From NCBI RefSeq assembly GCF_030698125.1, contig NZ_JAUYNV010000032.1:80050-144049 (forward strand): a stretch of 64,000 nucleotides of DNA, read 5' to 3'. Source of the DNA: Methyloversatilis sp. (lineage in GTDB: Bacteria > Pseudomonadota > Gammaproteobacteria > Burkholderiales > Rhodocyclaceae). The notes under the pieces are model-generated. The model was not told the DNA's origin. It saw only the letters and a program-made list of their open reading frames with translations, and searched no databases. This document shows positions 20,128 through 31,139 of this stretch, in pieces; the first letter of the stretch is position 1, and every line of letters begins with the position of its first letter. A program made the position numbers and the translations under genes.

Positions 20128-20976
20128 TCAGTCGGCCTTCTTGCTGCGTGTTGCGGTGGGTTTCGAGGGTGCCGCTTTGTTCGCCGCTACTTTGGTCGAT
20201 GCAGCCTTGGTCGGCGCTGACTTGACCGGTGAAGTCAGCTTGGCCGCAGGCCTGGCGGCCTTGGTGGCGGGTTTGACGACCGGGCTGGCGGCAGGTTTTT
20301 CAGCAGTCGGCTTTGTGGCGGCGGATTTGCGCACCGATTTCGCGGCCGGCCGCGGTGCCTGCTTTGCGGCAGGTGCAACCGGTGCAGCGGCAACCTTCGG
20401 TGCCGTGGTCGGCGTCGCAACCTTTTCCGGCGCAGCGGGCTTCGCAGCGGAGGGTTCCGGGGCCATCGCCGGGCGCGCCGGTGCGGCCGTAGCCCCGCCG
20501 GCAAACTGCTCGAATGCACTGCGCGTGAGCGCGCTGATCTGTTCGAACGCGCCACGCGCCTTGTCGATGGCCTCCTGCATCGAACCCATCGACCGCGTGC
20601 TGGTGATCGGCATGCCGGCCAGCAGCTTGCGCAGGCTGTCCATCAGGTCGGAGCCACCGCTGTTCAGTTGCTCACCGACCAGCCGGCCGAACTCCGCCTG
20701 GGTTTCGGAGGTGATTTCCGCAATCTGTCGCGCGCAACCGAGCATCCTTTCGGTGGTCGAGCGAGCCAGCTGTGAACGCAGTTCGACCTGATTCACCGGT
20801 TCGCGCACATCGGACAGCGCACGGGCGTTGGCCACACTTTCTTCGAACAGTGCACGGGCAGTCGCCACCTGCAACTGCATGATGCGCTGTGAATTTTCCA
20901 TCGACAGCTGCGCCAGACGCATCGCCGCCTCGATGTTCTTCTTCTGCAGTTCCGACATCTGCTCGGGATTGCTCAT
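20128..20976 (-). CDS. Phasin-like protein with a Lys/Ala/Pro-rich histone-H1-like tail (PhaM-like)
   Basis: 282 residues from the ATG at 20976, which has AAGGAG 8 bases upstream; the open frame further upstream overlaps the CoA-transferase gene and is spurious. Residues 1-150 are an amphipathic phasin domain (MSELQKKNIEAAMRLAQLSMENSQRIMQ, ALFEESVANARALSD). From about 165 to the end the protein is low-complexity Ala/Lys/Pro (AAKPAAPEKVA, KPAASPVVKPATKAARPAAK, KAAPSKPTATRSKKAD). Such tails bind DNA in AlgP/H1-like proteins and in Ralstonia PhaM, which tethers PHA granules to the nucleoid. A granule-to-chromosome linker is therefore a good hypothesis. It is the second gene of an operon, 25 bp after the CoA-transferase. 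Confidence 0.75.
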   Translation of the reverse strand: MSNPEQMSELQKKNIEAAMRLAQLSMENSQRIMQLQVATARALFEESVANARALSDVREPVNQVELRSQLARSTTERMLGCARQIAEITSETQAEFGRLVGEQLNSGGSDLMDSLRKLLAGMPITSTRSMGSMQEAIDKARGAFEQISALTRSAFEQFAGGATAAPARPAMAPEPSAAKPAAPEKVATPTTAPKVAAAPVAPAAKQAPRPAAKSVRKSAATKPTAEKPAASPVVKPATKAARPAAKLTSPVKSAPTKAASTKVAANKAAPSKPTATRSKKAD

Positions 20977-21001
20977 GGCACGACTCCTTGTGAAGTGAAT
21001 G

Positions 21002-22588
21002 TCAGGGATTCTGCCGCCACTGCGCGTCAAGCGCCATGACGGTGTCGGCAAAAATGCCCGGATCCATCGTCCGCAGCGACGATGATATGACGGGCACAAA
21101 GGCCATGCGTGCCAGCACATCGCGCTCAAGGTCGATGCCCGGTGCAATTTCGATCAGTTCGAGTCCGCCGTCGATCAGGCGGAACACGCAACGCTCGGTG
21201 ACGTAGAGCACCTGCTGGCCACGGCGGCGCGCCTCGCGACCACTGAATGTACGGTGCTCGACCGCCTGCACGAACTTCATCCGGTCGCCATCGCGCCGGA
21301 TGCGCAGCGCGCCCCGTTCGACCGCGATATGGCTGTCACCGGTCGTGAAGCTGCCGGCAAACACAAGTCTGCGCGCATTCTGCGAAATGTTGATGAAGCC
21401 ACCGGCACCGGCGAGGCGCGAACCGAAGCGGGATACGTTCAGATTGCCTTCGGCGTCCGCCTGCGCCAGTCCGAGTACCGCGATGTCCAGTCCGCCGCCG
21501 TCGTAGAAGTCGAATTGATAGGGCTGGTCGATCACCGCCTGGGTGTTCACCGCTGCTCCGAAGTCCAGACCGCCGGCTGGAATGCCGCCGATGACGCCCG
21601 GTTCGGCGGTCAGCGTGACGGCATCGCCCAGACCTTCTTCGGCCACCACCGAGGCGACGCCTTCAGGCATGCCGATGCCCAGATTCGCCACGTCACCGGG
21701 TCGCAACTCCAGCGCGGCGCGGCGCGCGATCACCTTGCGGATATCCAGTGGCATCGCCGGGTGTGACCCAGGAGGCAGCCGCACTTCGCCCGAATACGCC
21801 GGGTTGTAGTGCGATGCAAAGGTCTGCATGTGATGCTCGGGCGGCGCAACGACGACGCAGTCGACCAGCACGCCGGGGATCTTCACCTGGCGCGGATGCA
21901 GCGAGCCGCGCGCGGCAACGCGTTCCACCTGCACGATGACCAGACCGCCCGCGTTGTGCGCCGCCATCGCGACCGCCAGCGCTTCCTGGGTAAGCGCCTC
22001 ACGCTCCATCGTTACATTGCCGTCGGTGTCTGCAGTGGTGCCGCGCACCAGCGCCACCGTCACCGGAAAGGCCTTGTAGAAGAGGAAGTCCTCGTCGCCG
22101 ATGCGCATGCGGGTGACCATGTCTTCGGTCGTGATTGCATTGATCCGGCCACCGCCGTGTATCGGGTCGACGAAGGTATCGAGTCCGACGCGCGTCAGCT
22201 GACCGGGGCGATGCGCGGCGATGTCGCGGAACAGCTGCGAAATCACGCCCTGCGGCAGATTCCAGGCTTCGATGCGGTTGGCGACGGCGAGCGCCTGCAG
22301 CCGTGGTACCAGCCCCCAATGACCGCCGATCACCCGCTTCACCAGGCCTTCGTGGCCGAAGTGGTTCAGACCGCGTGAGTGACCGTCGCCCTGGCCGGCC
22401 GCGTACACAAGTGTGAGGTCGCGTGGATGCTGCGTATCGATGAAGCGCTGTTCGACTGCGATCGCTACATGTTCGGCGAAGCCGATGCCGACGAAACCGG
22501 TGGTGGCCACGCTGGCGCCATCGGGAATGCGGGCAACCGCCTCGGCGGCACTCATGATCTTGCTGGCGTTCCTGGGCGTTGCGGTCAT
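21002..22588 (-). CDS. Acyl-CoA transferase (propionate/acetate CoA-transferase-like, family I)
   Basis: 528 residues containing both halves of a family I CoA-transferase in one chain. The N-terminal half has [19 protein letters not shown] and [23 protein letters not shown]. The C-terminal half has [13 protein letters not shown] and [14 protein letters not shown]; the Glu in EPGVIGG is the expected covalent CoA-binding residue. Such enzymes (Pct, YdiF type) move CoA between acetyl-CoA and acids such as propionate, lactate or 3-hydroxyacids. The position in one operon with a phasin suggests a role in supplying or recovering PHA monomers, which is inference. The start is uncertain: no clear ribosome site precedes ATG 22588, and ATG 22555 is an alternative. 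Confidence 0.8.
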   Translation of the reverse strand: MTATPRNASKIMSAAEAVARIPDGASVATTGFVGIGFAEHVAIAVEQRFIDTQHPRDLTLVYAAGQGDGHSRGLNHFGHEGLVKRVIGGHWGLVPRLQALAVANRIEAWNLPQGVISQLFRDIAAHRPGQLTRVGLDTFVDPIHGGGRINAITTEDMVTRMRIGDEDFLFYKAFPVTVALVRGTTADTDGNVTMEREALTQEALAVAMAAHNAGGLVIVQVERVAARGSLHPRQVKIPGVLVDCVVVAPPEHHMQTFASHYNPAYSGEVRLPPGSHPAMPLDIRKVIARRAALELRPGDVANLGIGMPEGVASVVAEEGLGDAVTLTAEPGVIGGIPAGGLDFGAAVNTQAVIDQPYQFDFYDGGGLDIAVLGLAQADAEGNLNVSRFGSRLAGAGGFINISQNARRLVFAGSFTTGDSHIAVERGALRIRRDGDRMKFVQAVEHRTFSGREARRRGQQVLYVTERCVFRLIDGGLELIEIAPGIDLERDVLARMAFVPVISSSLRTMDPGIFADTVMALDAQWRQNP

Positions 22589-22676
22589 CGTGAAGGGCAC
22601 GTGTCGGACCGGCTTACTGTACCGGAGCCGCCGAGGCCTGTGCATCGCGAATTGATCCGCATCAAGCGCAGCCCGA

Positions 22677-22704
22677 TTGAAAAGCGCAGTGTCTGCCCCA
22701 GATA
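22677..22704 (+). promoter_or_regulatory. Heat-shock (sigma-32) promoter of clpB
   Basis: TTGAAA at 22677-22682, a 13-bp spacer, then CCCCAGATA at 22696-22704. This closely fits the sigma-32 consensus (CTTGAAA, 11-16 bp, CCCCATnT) and lies about 30 bp before the clpB start. Confidence 0.75.
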
Positions 22705-22733
22705 GCGTGCAGACCATGATTCGGGAGACCCCA

Positions 22734-25319
<2,586 letters not shown>

Positions 25320-25373
25320 CGCAGGGCCGCGTCGCGGCGGAAGCGGCGGCCTGTGTGGGAGAGTGACCCCGGC

Positions 25374-25450
25374 GGGAGTGGCGGCCTCGCCGCGATCGTG
25401 CCGCGACCATCGCCGTGCAAAGTGCGTATCGCGGCGAGGCCGCCGCTCCC
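25374..25450. repeat. REPIN: two REP elements in inverted orientation
   Basis: GGGAGTGGCGGCCTCGCCGCGA (25374-25395, continuing one base) and its near-exact inverse (25428-25450) flank a 31-bp centre. Each half is itself palindromic (GGCGGCCTCGCC). Further partial copies of the CTCCCAC end lie to about 25500. This is the typical GTGGGAGC...CGCGA structure of repetitive extragenic palindromes mobilised by RAYT transposases. It fills most of the 340-bp gap between clpB and the lipoprotein gene, where I see no other gene. Confidence 0.75.
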
Positions 25451-25659
25451 ACAGGGGTACTTCACTCCCACAGGCCGCGGCTCCCACGAGGGAGTCGCGG
25501 CCTTGTTGCGTCTGATGCCTCCCTGTTTGTCGGACAGCGCCGACACGTGGCTGCGCTGCCCGCCGACACCCGGGACCGCACCGCTTTTCTAGACTCGAGT
25601 TGAACCCCGGAGCTGCATTGGCGCACCGGGGCAATCATTCCCGAACCTGGAGACCTGCG

Positions 25660-25887
25660 ATGACGACCCCGAACCGATCCCTGAAAACCCTGGCTGTCGT
25701 GTCTGCGATGGCGGTGCTGATGACCGGCTGTGCCGGCATGAGCAAGAGCGAAAGCAATGCGCTGATCGGCGCGGCTGCCGGCGGTGTCGCCGGATCGGTG
25801 CTGACCGGCGGCAGCACAATCGGTACCGTGGGCGGTGCGATTGCCGGCGGCGCCATCGGCAACGAAATGGGCAAGAAGAAGCGCTGA
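25660..25887 (+). CDS. Small glycine-zipper lipoprotein (OsmB/SlyB-like)
   Basis: 75 residues from the ATG at 25660, with GGAGA 8 bases upstream. A signal sequence (TLAVVSAMAVLMTGC) ends in a clear lipobox, so the mature protein begins with lipidated Cys. The mature part is a double glycine zipper (ALIGAAAGGVAGSVL, GTVGGAIAGGAIGNEMG) ending in KKKR. Such proteins insert in or associate with the outer membrane and are often stress-induced. Specific function unknown. Confidence 0.8.
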   Translation: MTTPNRSLKTLAVVSAMAVLMTGCAGMSKSESNALIGAAAGGVAGSVLTGGSTIGTVGGAIAGGAIGNEMGKKKR

Positions 25888-25948
25888 ACGCCTCATGCCG
25901 TCGGTCAACCGGCGGCGCATCGGGGCACGGGCCGCTATGCTTGTGCCC

Positions 25949-26740
25949 ATGCTGATCGACACGCACTGCCATCTGGATGCATCCGAGTTCGACACGGACC
26001 GCGCGGGCATCATTGAACGCGCTCGCGCGGCCGGCGTCGGCGCCATCGTGCTGCCGGCGGTCGATCGAGCCGGCTTCGGTCGCGTCAGGGCGGTGTGCGC
26101 CGGCCAGCCCGACCTGCGCTTTGCGCTGGGCATCCATCCGCTTTACATCCCCGCGGCACAGCTGTCCGACATCGACGCCCTGGCGCTCGAACTCGACGAC
26201 CCCGACGTGATCGCCGTCGGCGAAATCGGTCTCGATTTCTTCGTCGCCCATATCGACGCGACGCTTCAGGAAGACTTTTTCGTGCGCCAGCTCGAACTGG
26301 CGCGTGATTTCGGCCTTCCGGTGCTGCTGCACGTGCGGCGCAGTCAGGACCGCATTCTGAAGCATCTGCGCGCGGTGTTCGGCTGCACCGGCCCGGGCGG
26401 TATCGCGCATGCCTTCAATGGCAGTCGCCAGCAGGCGGACGAATTCATCAAGCTCGGTTTCGCGCTGGGCTTCGGCGGCGCGGTGACCTGGGCGCGTGCG
26501 CTGAACCTGCGCCGGCTGGTGACCGAACTACCGCTCGACGCGTTGGTGCTGGAGACCGACTCGCCCGACATTCCGCCCGAATTCGCGGCCGGAGAACGCA
26601 ACGAGCCGGCCAACCTCCCGCGCATCGCGCAGGTGATTGCCGGCATCCGGGGTGTCAGCGAGGAGACGCTGGTTCAGGCCACCGGGGCGAACGCGCTGCG
26701 CGTGCTGCCCCGGCTCGCCGCGAAGGCTTACAGCGCGTAG
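25949..26740 (+). CDS. tatD: TatD family metal-dependent DNase
   Basis: 263 residues. Metal-site residues are all present: DTHCHLD at the N-terminus, VGEIGLDFF (Glu), LLHVRRSQD (His), GIAHAFNGSR (His) and LETDSPDIPP (Asp). TatD/YcfH/YjjV enzymes are cytoplasmic 3'-5' exonucleases or deacylases. I start at ATG 25949, which gives the conserved MLIDTHCHLD; ATG 25937 is an in-frame alternative. Its last 13 bp overlap the convergent TonB-receptor gene. Confidence 0.88.
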   Translation: MLIDTHCHLDASEFDTDRAGIIERARAAGVGAIVLPAVDRAGFGRVRAVCAGQPDLRFALGIHPLYIPAAQLSDIDALALELDDPDVIAVGEIGLDFFVAHIDATLQEDFFVRQLELARDFGLPVLLHVRRSQDRILKHLRAVFGCTGPGGIAHAFNGSRQQADEFIKLGFALGFGGAVTWARALNLRRLVTELPLDALVLETDSPDIPPEFAAGERNEPANLPRIAQVIAGIRGVSEETLVQATGANALRVLPRLAAKAYSA

Positions 26741-28935
26741 CTGGCGGACACGCCGATCAGCCAGGTGCGTTCCGATGCCGGCGCGTAGTAGCGACCGGTC
26801 AGCGCATTGCCGGCGTTGATGTACACCGAGCCGACGTATTCCTTGTCGAACAGGTTGTCGATGCGCGCGAATTCGTTCAGCTTCCAGCCACCAACCGTCT
26901 GCGTGAAGCCGCCGCGGATCGATGCAACGCCGTAGCCGCCGACGCGTACGTCATTGGTGTCGTTACCGAACATGCGGCCGGTGGCGCGATACTCGAGGCC
27001 ACCGTTGAAACCCCACGGATCGTGCTTGTAGGTCACTTCGCCGAAGAACGACTTGTTGGCGATGCCGGCGATCTTGTTGCCCGAATTGATCGTCACTGCC
27101 TGATTGACGGTACACGGCGCGGTCAGGCATGAAGCGAAGGCATCCTCGAACTCTGCCTTGATCAGCGTCAGCGACGCGTAGGCGCCGATGTCGCGCGTCA
27201 GCCTGGAGTCAATCGCCAGTTCGAAGCCGCGGCGCGAAGTGTCGCCGGCGTTCTGGTACACCGCGCGCCCGTTCTCGTTGCTGCGGATGACGACTTCATC
27301 GGCCGAGTCGATGTAGAAGGCCGCCATGTCGAGCCGGGTCGAATTGTTCAGGAAGGTTTTGAAACCCACTTCATAGTGGTCGCTGACCGACGGCTTCAGA
27401 TCGAAATTCAGGCCTGCGCCGCCATCCGGGCGATAGGCAAGTTCGATCAGCGTCGGCGCTTCGAAACTGCGCCCTGCGTTTGCATAGAAGTTGCTGGTCT
27501 GGGTCACCTTCCATACGGCACCCAGCGCATACGTCCAGTCGCTGAACGAAGCCGAACCGCTGTCGTCCGGATTCACGCCTGCGACATTCGTCGTGCCGGA
27601 GCAGCCGCCATTGCAGATGAAGTTGTCTTTCGATTTGAAGTCCATCTTCGTGTAGCGCAGGCCACCCGACAGCGACACGTCCTTCGTCACAGCCCATTCA
27701 CCCTGGACGAAGGTGCCCGTCTGTTCCGCCACGTTTCGTTCGTCGCGCTTGAGAGCGCCGCGGAAGCCGAACACCGCGGCCAGCGCCTGCGCGCCGCTGG
27801 AGGTGGTGCCGTTGCGGTAGCCCTTGCGCGCTTCGTCGGCGCGCTCGTACTCGGCGCCGACGCTGAACGTGACCGTTTCGAGCTTGCGCGTCCAGCGCAG
27901 GCTGGTGCCCCAGTAGTCGCGGTCGAACACCGAAACGCCACCGGATGCGGTCACGTTGTCCTGCGTACCCGCATTCAGCGCGAGGTACTGTTCGTTGTTG
28001 CGATTGCCCAGGTAGAACATCGCACGCAGGCTGTCGCGATCGGACAGGGCGGTGTCGAACACCACGCCGCCCTGCGAGTTCTCGAGCGTGCGACGCGTGC
28101 CGAAGAACTCGGCGGTTCCGGGATTGCCGGCAAGGTTGCGGTTGGACGTGCCCTGCTGCCGGCGATCGCTATTCAACTGGGTGAAGGTGAGGCCGAGCGG
28201 ATCCTGGCCCTGCTGATGCATGTAGTTGCCGACGAAGGTCAGAGAAGACTTGTCGCCGAGCATCCAGCGCGCCTTGAAATTGGCCTGCTGCTTGTCCGAG
28301 CGGCTGTAGTCGCGATAGCCGTCGGTGCGGAAGTCCGACACGCTGGCGGTGTAGTTGAAATTGCCGACGGTGTCGCCGAACTTCACGCCTGAGCGCTGCG
28401 TGCCGTAGCTGCCGAACTGGAAGCTGGGCGTCACCGTGAAGCGGTCCGGGCCATCTTCGGTGAAGATCTGGACGACGCCGCCCGAATGGTTGCCGTACAG
28501 CGCCGAGAACGGGCCGCGCAGCACTTCGATGCGACTGGCCGATGCCAGATCGAACAGACCGGTGCCGCCCTGGCCGTCCGGCGTGCTGGCCGGAATGCCG
28601 TCCGCAATCAGCTTGACCCCACGTACGCCGAACGCCGACCGCGCGCCGAAGCCGCGGATCGTCAGCGATTGCTCCTGCGTGTAGTTCTCCTTGCCGGCCG
28701 AAGCCACGCCCGGCACGCGGTTGATCACTTCCGACAGATTCACCGTGCCGCGCTGTTCCTGGATCGTGGCCTTGTCGATCGAATCGATGGCCATCGGCAG
28801 ATCGAAGGAATTCTGCTCGACCCGGGTACCGGTGATGACCACGGTGGGGGCAATCTTCAGTTCTTCGGCGCTGGCACACTGGCCAATCAGCGCAAGGGCG
28901 AGCGCAAGCGGGGTGTGACGGAGCGCGGGGGTCAT
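26728..28935 (-). CDS. TonB-dependent outer-membrane receptor
   Basis: 735 residues from the ATG at 28935, with GAGAGG 8 bases upstream. After a signal peptide (LALALALIGQCASAEE) comes a TonB-box-like TVVITGTRVE. The plug domain contains RVPGVASAG, LTIRGFGARSAFGVRGVK, and RIEVLRGPFSALYGNHSGGVVQIFTEDG. The rest is a 22-strand barrel ending in the C-terminal aromatic-rich WLIGVSASYAL. It should take up a scarce ligand (siderophore, cobalamin, other chelate) with energy from TonB-ExbBD. It resembles FecA/FhuE-like iron receptors in outline, but the ligand cannot be inferred. I see no cobalamin riboswitch or Fur box upstream and no neighbouring transport genes. Confidence 0.9.
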   Translation of the reverse strand: MTPALRHTPLALALALIGQCASAEELKIAPTVVITGTRVEQNSFDLPMAIDSIDKATIQEQRGTVNLSEVINRVPGVASAGKENYTQEQSLTIRGFGARSAFGVRGVKLIADGIPASTPDGQGGTGLFDLASASRIEVLRGPFSALYGNHSGGVVQIFTEDGPDRFTVTPSFQFGSYGTQRSGVKFGDTVGNFNYTASVSDFRTDGYRDYSRSDKQQANFKARWMLGDKSSLTFVGNYMHQQGQDPLGLTFTQLNSDRRQQGTSNRNLAGNPGTAEFFGTRRTLENSQGGVVFDTALSDRDSLRAMFYLGNRNNEQYLALNAGTQDNVTASGGVSVFDRDYWGTSLRWTRKLETVTFSVGAEYERADEARKGYRNGTTSSGAQALAAVFGFRGALKRDERNVAEQTGTFVQGEWAVTKDVSLSGGLRYTKMDFKSKDNFICNGGCSGTTNVAGVNPDDSGSASFSDWTYALGAVWKVTQTSNFYANAGRSFEAPTLIELAYRPDGGAGLNFDLKPSVSDHYEVGFKTFLNNSTRLDMAAFYIDSADEVVIRSNENGRAVYQNAGDTSRRGFELAIDSRLTRDIGAYASLTLIKAEFEDAFASCLTAPCTVNQAVTINSGNKIAGIANKSFFGEVTYKHDPWGFNGGLEYRATGRMFGNDTNDVRVGGYGVASIRGGFTQTVGGWKLNEFARIDNLFDKEYVGSVYINAGNALTGRYYAPASERTWLIGVSASYAL

Positions 28936-29106
28936 GCGGGGCCTCTCTCTGGGTATCTGCTGGCAAGGCGCGCGGGGCTGCGCGTTGCGAAGTGGGTTGG
29001 GCGACGTGTCTGCGCACGTCTGTCGAAGCGGCCGGAGTATAGGCAGGGCCGACTTACAAAACCTCACGAAAAGCTTGAATCTGCGACCCGCGGCGGACGC
29101 CGGGAA

Positions 29107-29547
29107 TTACTCACCGCGGGCCGCGGCGAACAAGGTCTGGATGGCGGGGGGGGCGAGGATGTGCAAGGTCGGCGGGCACAGACGGTGTCGCCCCAGGCGC
29201 AGCAAGGCGCGGTCGCGCGTCACCAGCAGGTCGGCGCCGGCACGCACCGCGAGATCGAAGAATTTCTGGTCTTCACGGTCGCGGCAGCGCGGCTGGCCGG
29301 TGTCGGGGCTTTCGGGCAGCGGCGACAGTTCGAGCTTCATGCAATAGGCTTCATAGAGCGCCGCCGCCTGCGCGTCGTCCAGCCCGAACTTCGGATAGCG
29401 CAGCACCGTGCGCAATTCGCGCAGGCAGGCTTCATCGCACACCAATTGTGCAGGGCCGGCCGCCAGCGCCTGCGCAACGCAGTCGAGTTCGGCGTTGTGC
29501 CACAGCAGCAGGTCGAGCACGGCATTGGTGTCGAGGACGATGCGCAT
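29107..29547 (-). CDS. PIN-domain protein (putative toxin, COG1569-like)
   Basis: 146 residues with a PIN nuclease layout: VLDTNAVLDLLLW at the N-terminus (first Asp), ELRTVLRYPKF (Glu), DREDQKFFDLAVRAGADLLVTRDRALL near the end (two more acidic residues). These make the four-acid metal site of PIN RNases. COG1569-type PIN proteins are often annotated as toxin components. No antitoxin gene is adjacent: the upstream gene is divergent and unrelated. It may be an orphan or a housekeeping RNase. Start ATG 29547 fits the fold; ATG 29574 is possible. Confidence 0.75.
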   Translation of the reverse strand: MRIVLDTNAVLDLLLWHNAELDCVAQALAAGPAQLVCDEACLRELRTVLRYPKFGLDDAQAAALYEAYCMKLELSPLPESPDTGQPRCRDREDQKFFDLAVRAGADLLVTRDRALLRLGRHRLCPPTLHILAPPAIQTLFAAARGE

Positions 29548-29687
29548 CGGGCAGGGTGGGGCGAGTGAAGGCATGAAGGCAAGTGAAGGGCGGCAAGTGT
29601 AGCCGGCGAACGAACCGGTGCCGGTCGCTGTCTTTCGCTGCGCGGGCGCATGACGGCCCGACCATCGACCGACCGGAGCGCGCATTC

Positions 29688-30167
29688 ATGGTGAGCCAGG
29701 AACTGCTGTCCTTTCTGCTGACGCTGGCCGCCAAGTTGTCGGGCTACCCGGAAATTCCGCTCGCCGACCTGCCGCCGATCGAAATCATCAGCGAACAGGC
29801 GCTGGCGGATGCCGTGTGTCCCGAGACCGGCAACGGCTGCACCAATATCGTGGCCACCTTCGAAACCGAGCGTTACGTGATCTACGTGCGCGACACGCTC
29901 GATCTGGAAAGTGCCGCCGACAACTCCTTCCTGCTGCATGAGCTGGTGCATGTGCTGCAGCACAAGGCGCGTGGCGACGCCATCTTCGCCGATTGTCCGA
30001 CCACGCTGAAGACCGAAACCGAGGCCTACCAGGCGCAGAACGCCTACCTGAAGCGCGAAGGGCAGTTCCTGCGCTTCGGCGAGGCGCTCGGTTTCATGAG
30101 CTGCGCCGGCGAGCAGAACACCTTCTTCACGCGCGACATCATGATCGACCCGCTGATCCTCAAGTGA
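29688..30167 (+). CDS. Uncharacterised zincin-like protein with an HELVH motif
   Basis: 159 residues, function unknown. LLHELVHVLQHKA near residue 85 is an HExxH zinc-protease motif, and TETEAYQAQNAYLK about 25 residues later supplies a Glu that could be the third ligand of a gluzincin. Five cysteines (CPETGNGC, DCPTTL, SCAGE) suggest an exported, disulphide-bonded protein, but the N-terminus (MVSQELLSFLLTLAAKLSG) is only weakly signal-like. It resembles DUF6647-type proteins as I recall them. It is divergent from the PIN gene and convergent with the phosphoesterase gene. Confidence 0.65.
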   Translation: MVSQELLSFLLTLAAKLSGYPEIPLADLPPIEIISEQALADAVCPETGNGCTNIVATFETERYVIYVRDTLDLESAADNSFLLHELVHVLQHKARGDAIFADCPTTLKTETEAYQAQNAYLKREGQFLRFGEALGFMSCAGEQNTFFTRDIMIDPLILK

Positions 30168-30208
30168 CTGCCGACGGCCGGAGCACTCCAGCCACTCAGT
30201 CCAGCCAC

Positions 30209-31132
30209 TCAATCCAGCCACTGAGGGCGTGCTTCGAAGCTGAAGGGCGGCGTGGCGGCCGGATCGACCTTCACCAATGTCCAGCCCAGCCACGGCGAAC
30301 CGTGCGTTTCCAGCCGCGTCACGTTGTCGAGGACGGCGCCGCTGCGCGGGTCGTGCAGCGGCTGGTCCACCCGATAACGGTGCGTGTCACCGTGGATCAG
30401 CAGTACCGGGCGCGCGTAGCGGGCAGCGCCAAGGGCCAGGCGGTCGAGCAGCGAGCGGTAACGCGGGCGCGGCGAGCCCTTCGCGTGATCGGCGAACGCC
30501 GGATTGGCGTGGAAGGCGATCACCAGCGCATGCGCGCCACCGGTCTGCGCCTGTGCGAAGGTGTCGTCCAGCCAGCGCAGCGTTGCCGCCTCGAGCTGTG
30601 CGCTGCGCGGGCCCGGCGGCAGCGCGCTGCCGGACACATTGAGCGTGGCGAACAGCACGCCCTGATTCGACCAGCGCACGTTTTCCGCGCAGCAGTCCTG
30701 CCGCGTCAGCGCGAGCCGGCGCTGGCCCAAGGATTCGCCGGTGGCGAAGAAGCGCGCGCGCAGCGCATCGAGCCGCTCGTGCGGCGCAAAGCCGCCGGCC
30801 GATGCGCGCGCGCAGTCGGTCCACTCGTTGTCGCCTGCGAGCAGGATGAGCGGGTGGGTCGAGCCGTCGAGCAATGCCTGACGGTCGGCGAAAGTGGCGT
30901 CGTCACACAGGCTGCCGCCGCTCTTGATGTCGCCGATGTGGATCGAAAAGGCCAGTGGCAGCGCGGCCTGTTCGGCCAGCATGTCGAGCGCCTTGTCGCG
31001 CTCGACCCGGCTGTACGGCACGTCGCCCCAGGCGGCGAAACTGAACGACGCGGGGTCTGCGGGCTGCCCGCTCACCGGGCCGGTCAGCGTCAGTGCGAGG
31101 AGCACGGCGATGACGCCGTCGCGCATCGTCAT
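30209..31132 (-). CDS. Exported metallophosphoesterase
   Basis: 307 residues with a signal peptide (VIAVLLALTLTGPVSGQ) and the calcineurin-like metal motifs in order: AAWGDVPYSRVE, FSIHIGDIKSG, LLAGDNEWTDC, VIAFHANP and LLIHGDTHRYRVD. It probably hydrolyses phosphate esters in the periplasm. The gene begins 7 bp after hpnE in the same direction, with no separate ribosome site visible, so it is translated as the last gene of the hpnCDE operon. A role in releasing phosphate from prenyl or hopanoid intermediates is speculative. Confidence 0.8.
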   Translation of the reverse strand: MTMRDGVIAVLLALTLTGPVSGQPADPASFSFAAWGDVPYSRVERDKALDMLAEQAALPLAFSIHIGDIKSGGSLCDDATFADRQALLDGSTHPLILLAGDNEWTDCARASAGGFAPHERLDALRARFFATGESLGQRRLALTRQDCCAENVRWSNQGVLFATLNVSGSALPPGPRSAQLEAATLRWLDDTFAQAQTGGAHALVIAFHANPAFADHAKGSPRPRYRSLLDRLALGAARYARPVLLIHGDTHRYRVDQPLHDPRSGAVLDNVTRLETHGSPWLGWTLVKVDPAATPPFSFEARPQWLD

Positions 31133-31139
31133 GCGTGCG

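Noticed and set aside
28936..29106. Cobalamin riboswitch or Fur box before the TonB receptor
   Set aside because: No B12-box-like sequence and no Fur palindrome could be found; only a TATACT -10-like box is present on the minus strand.
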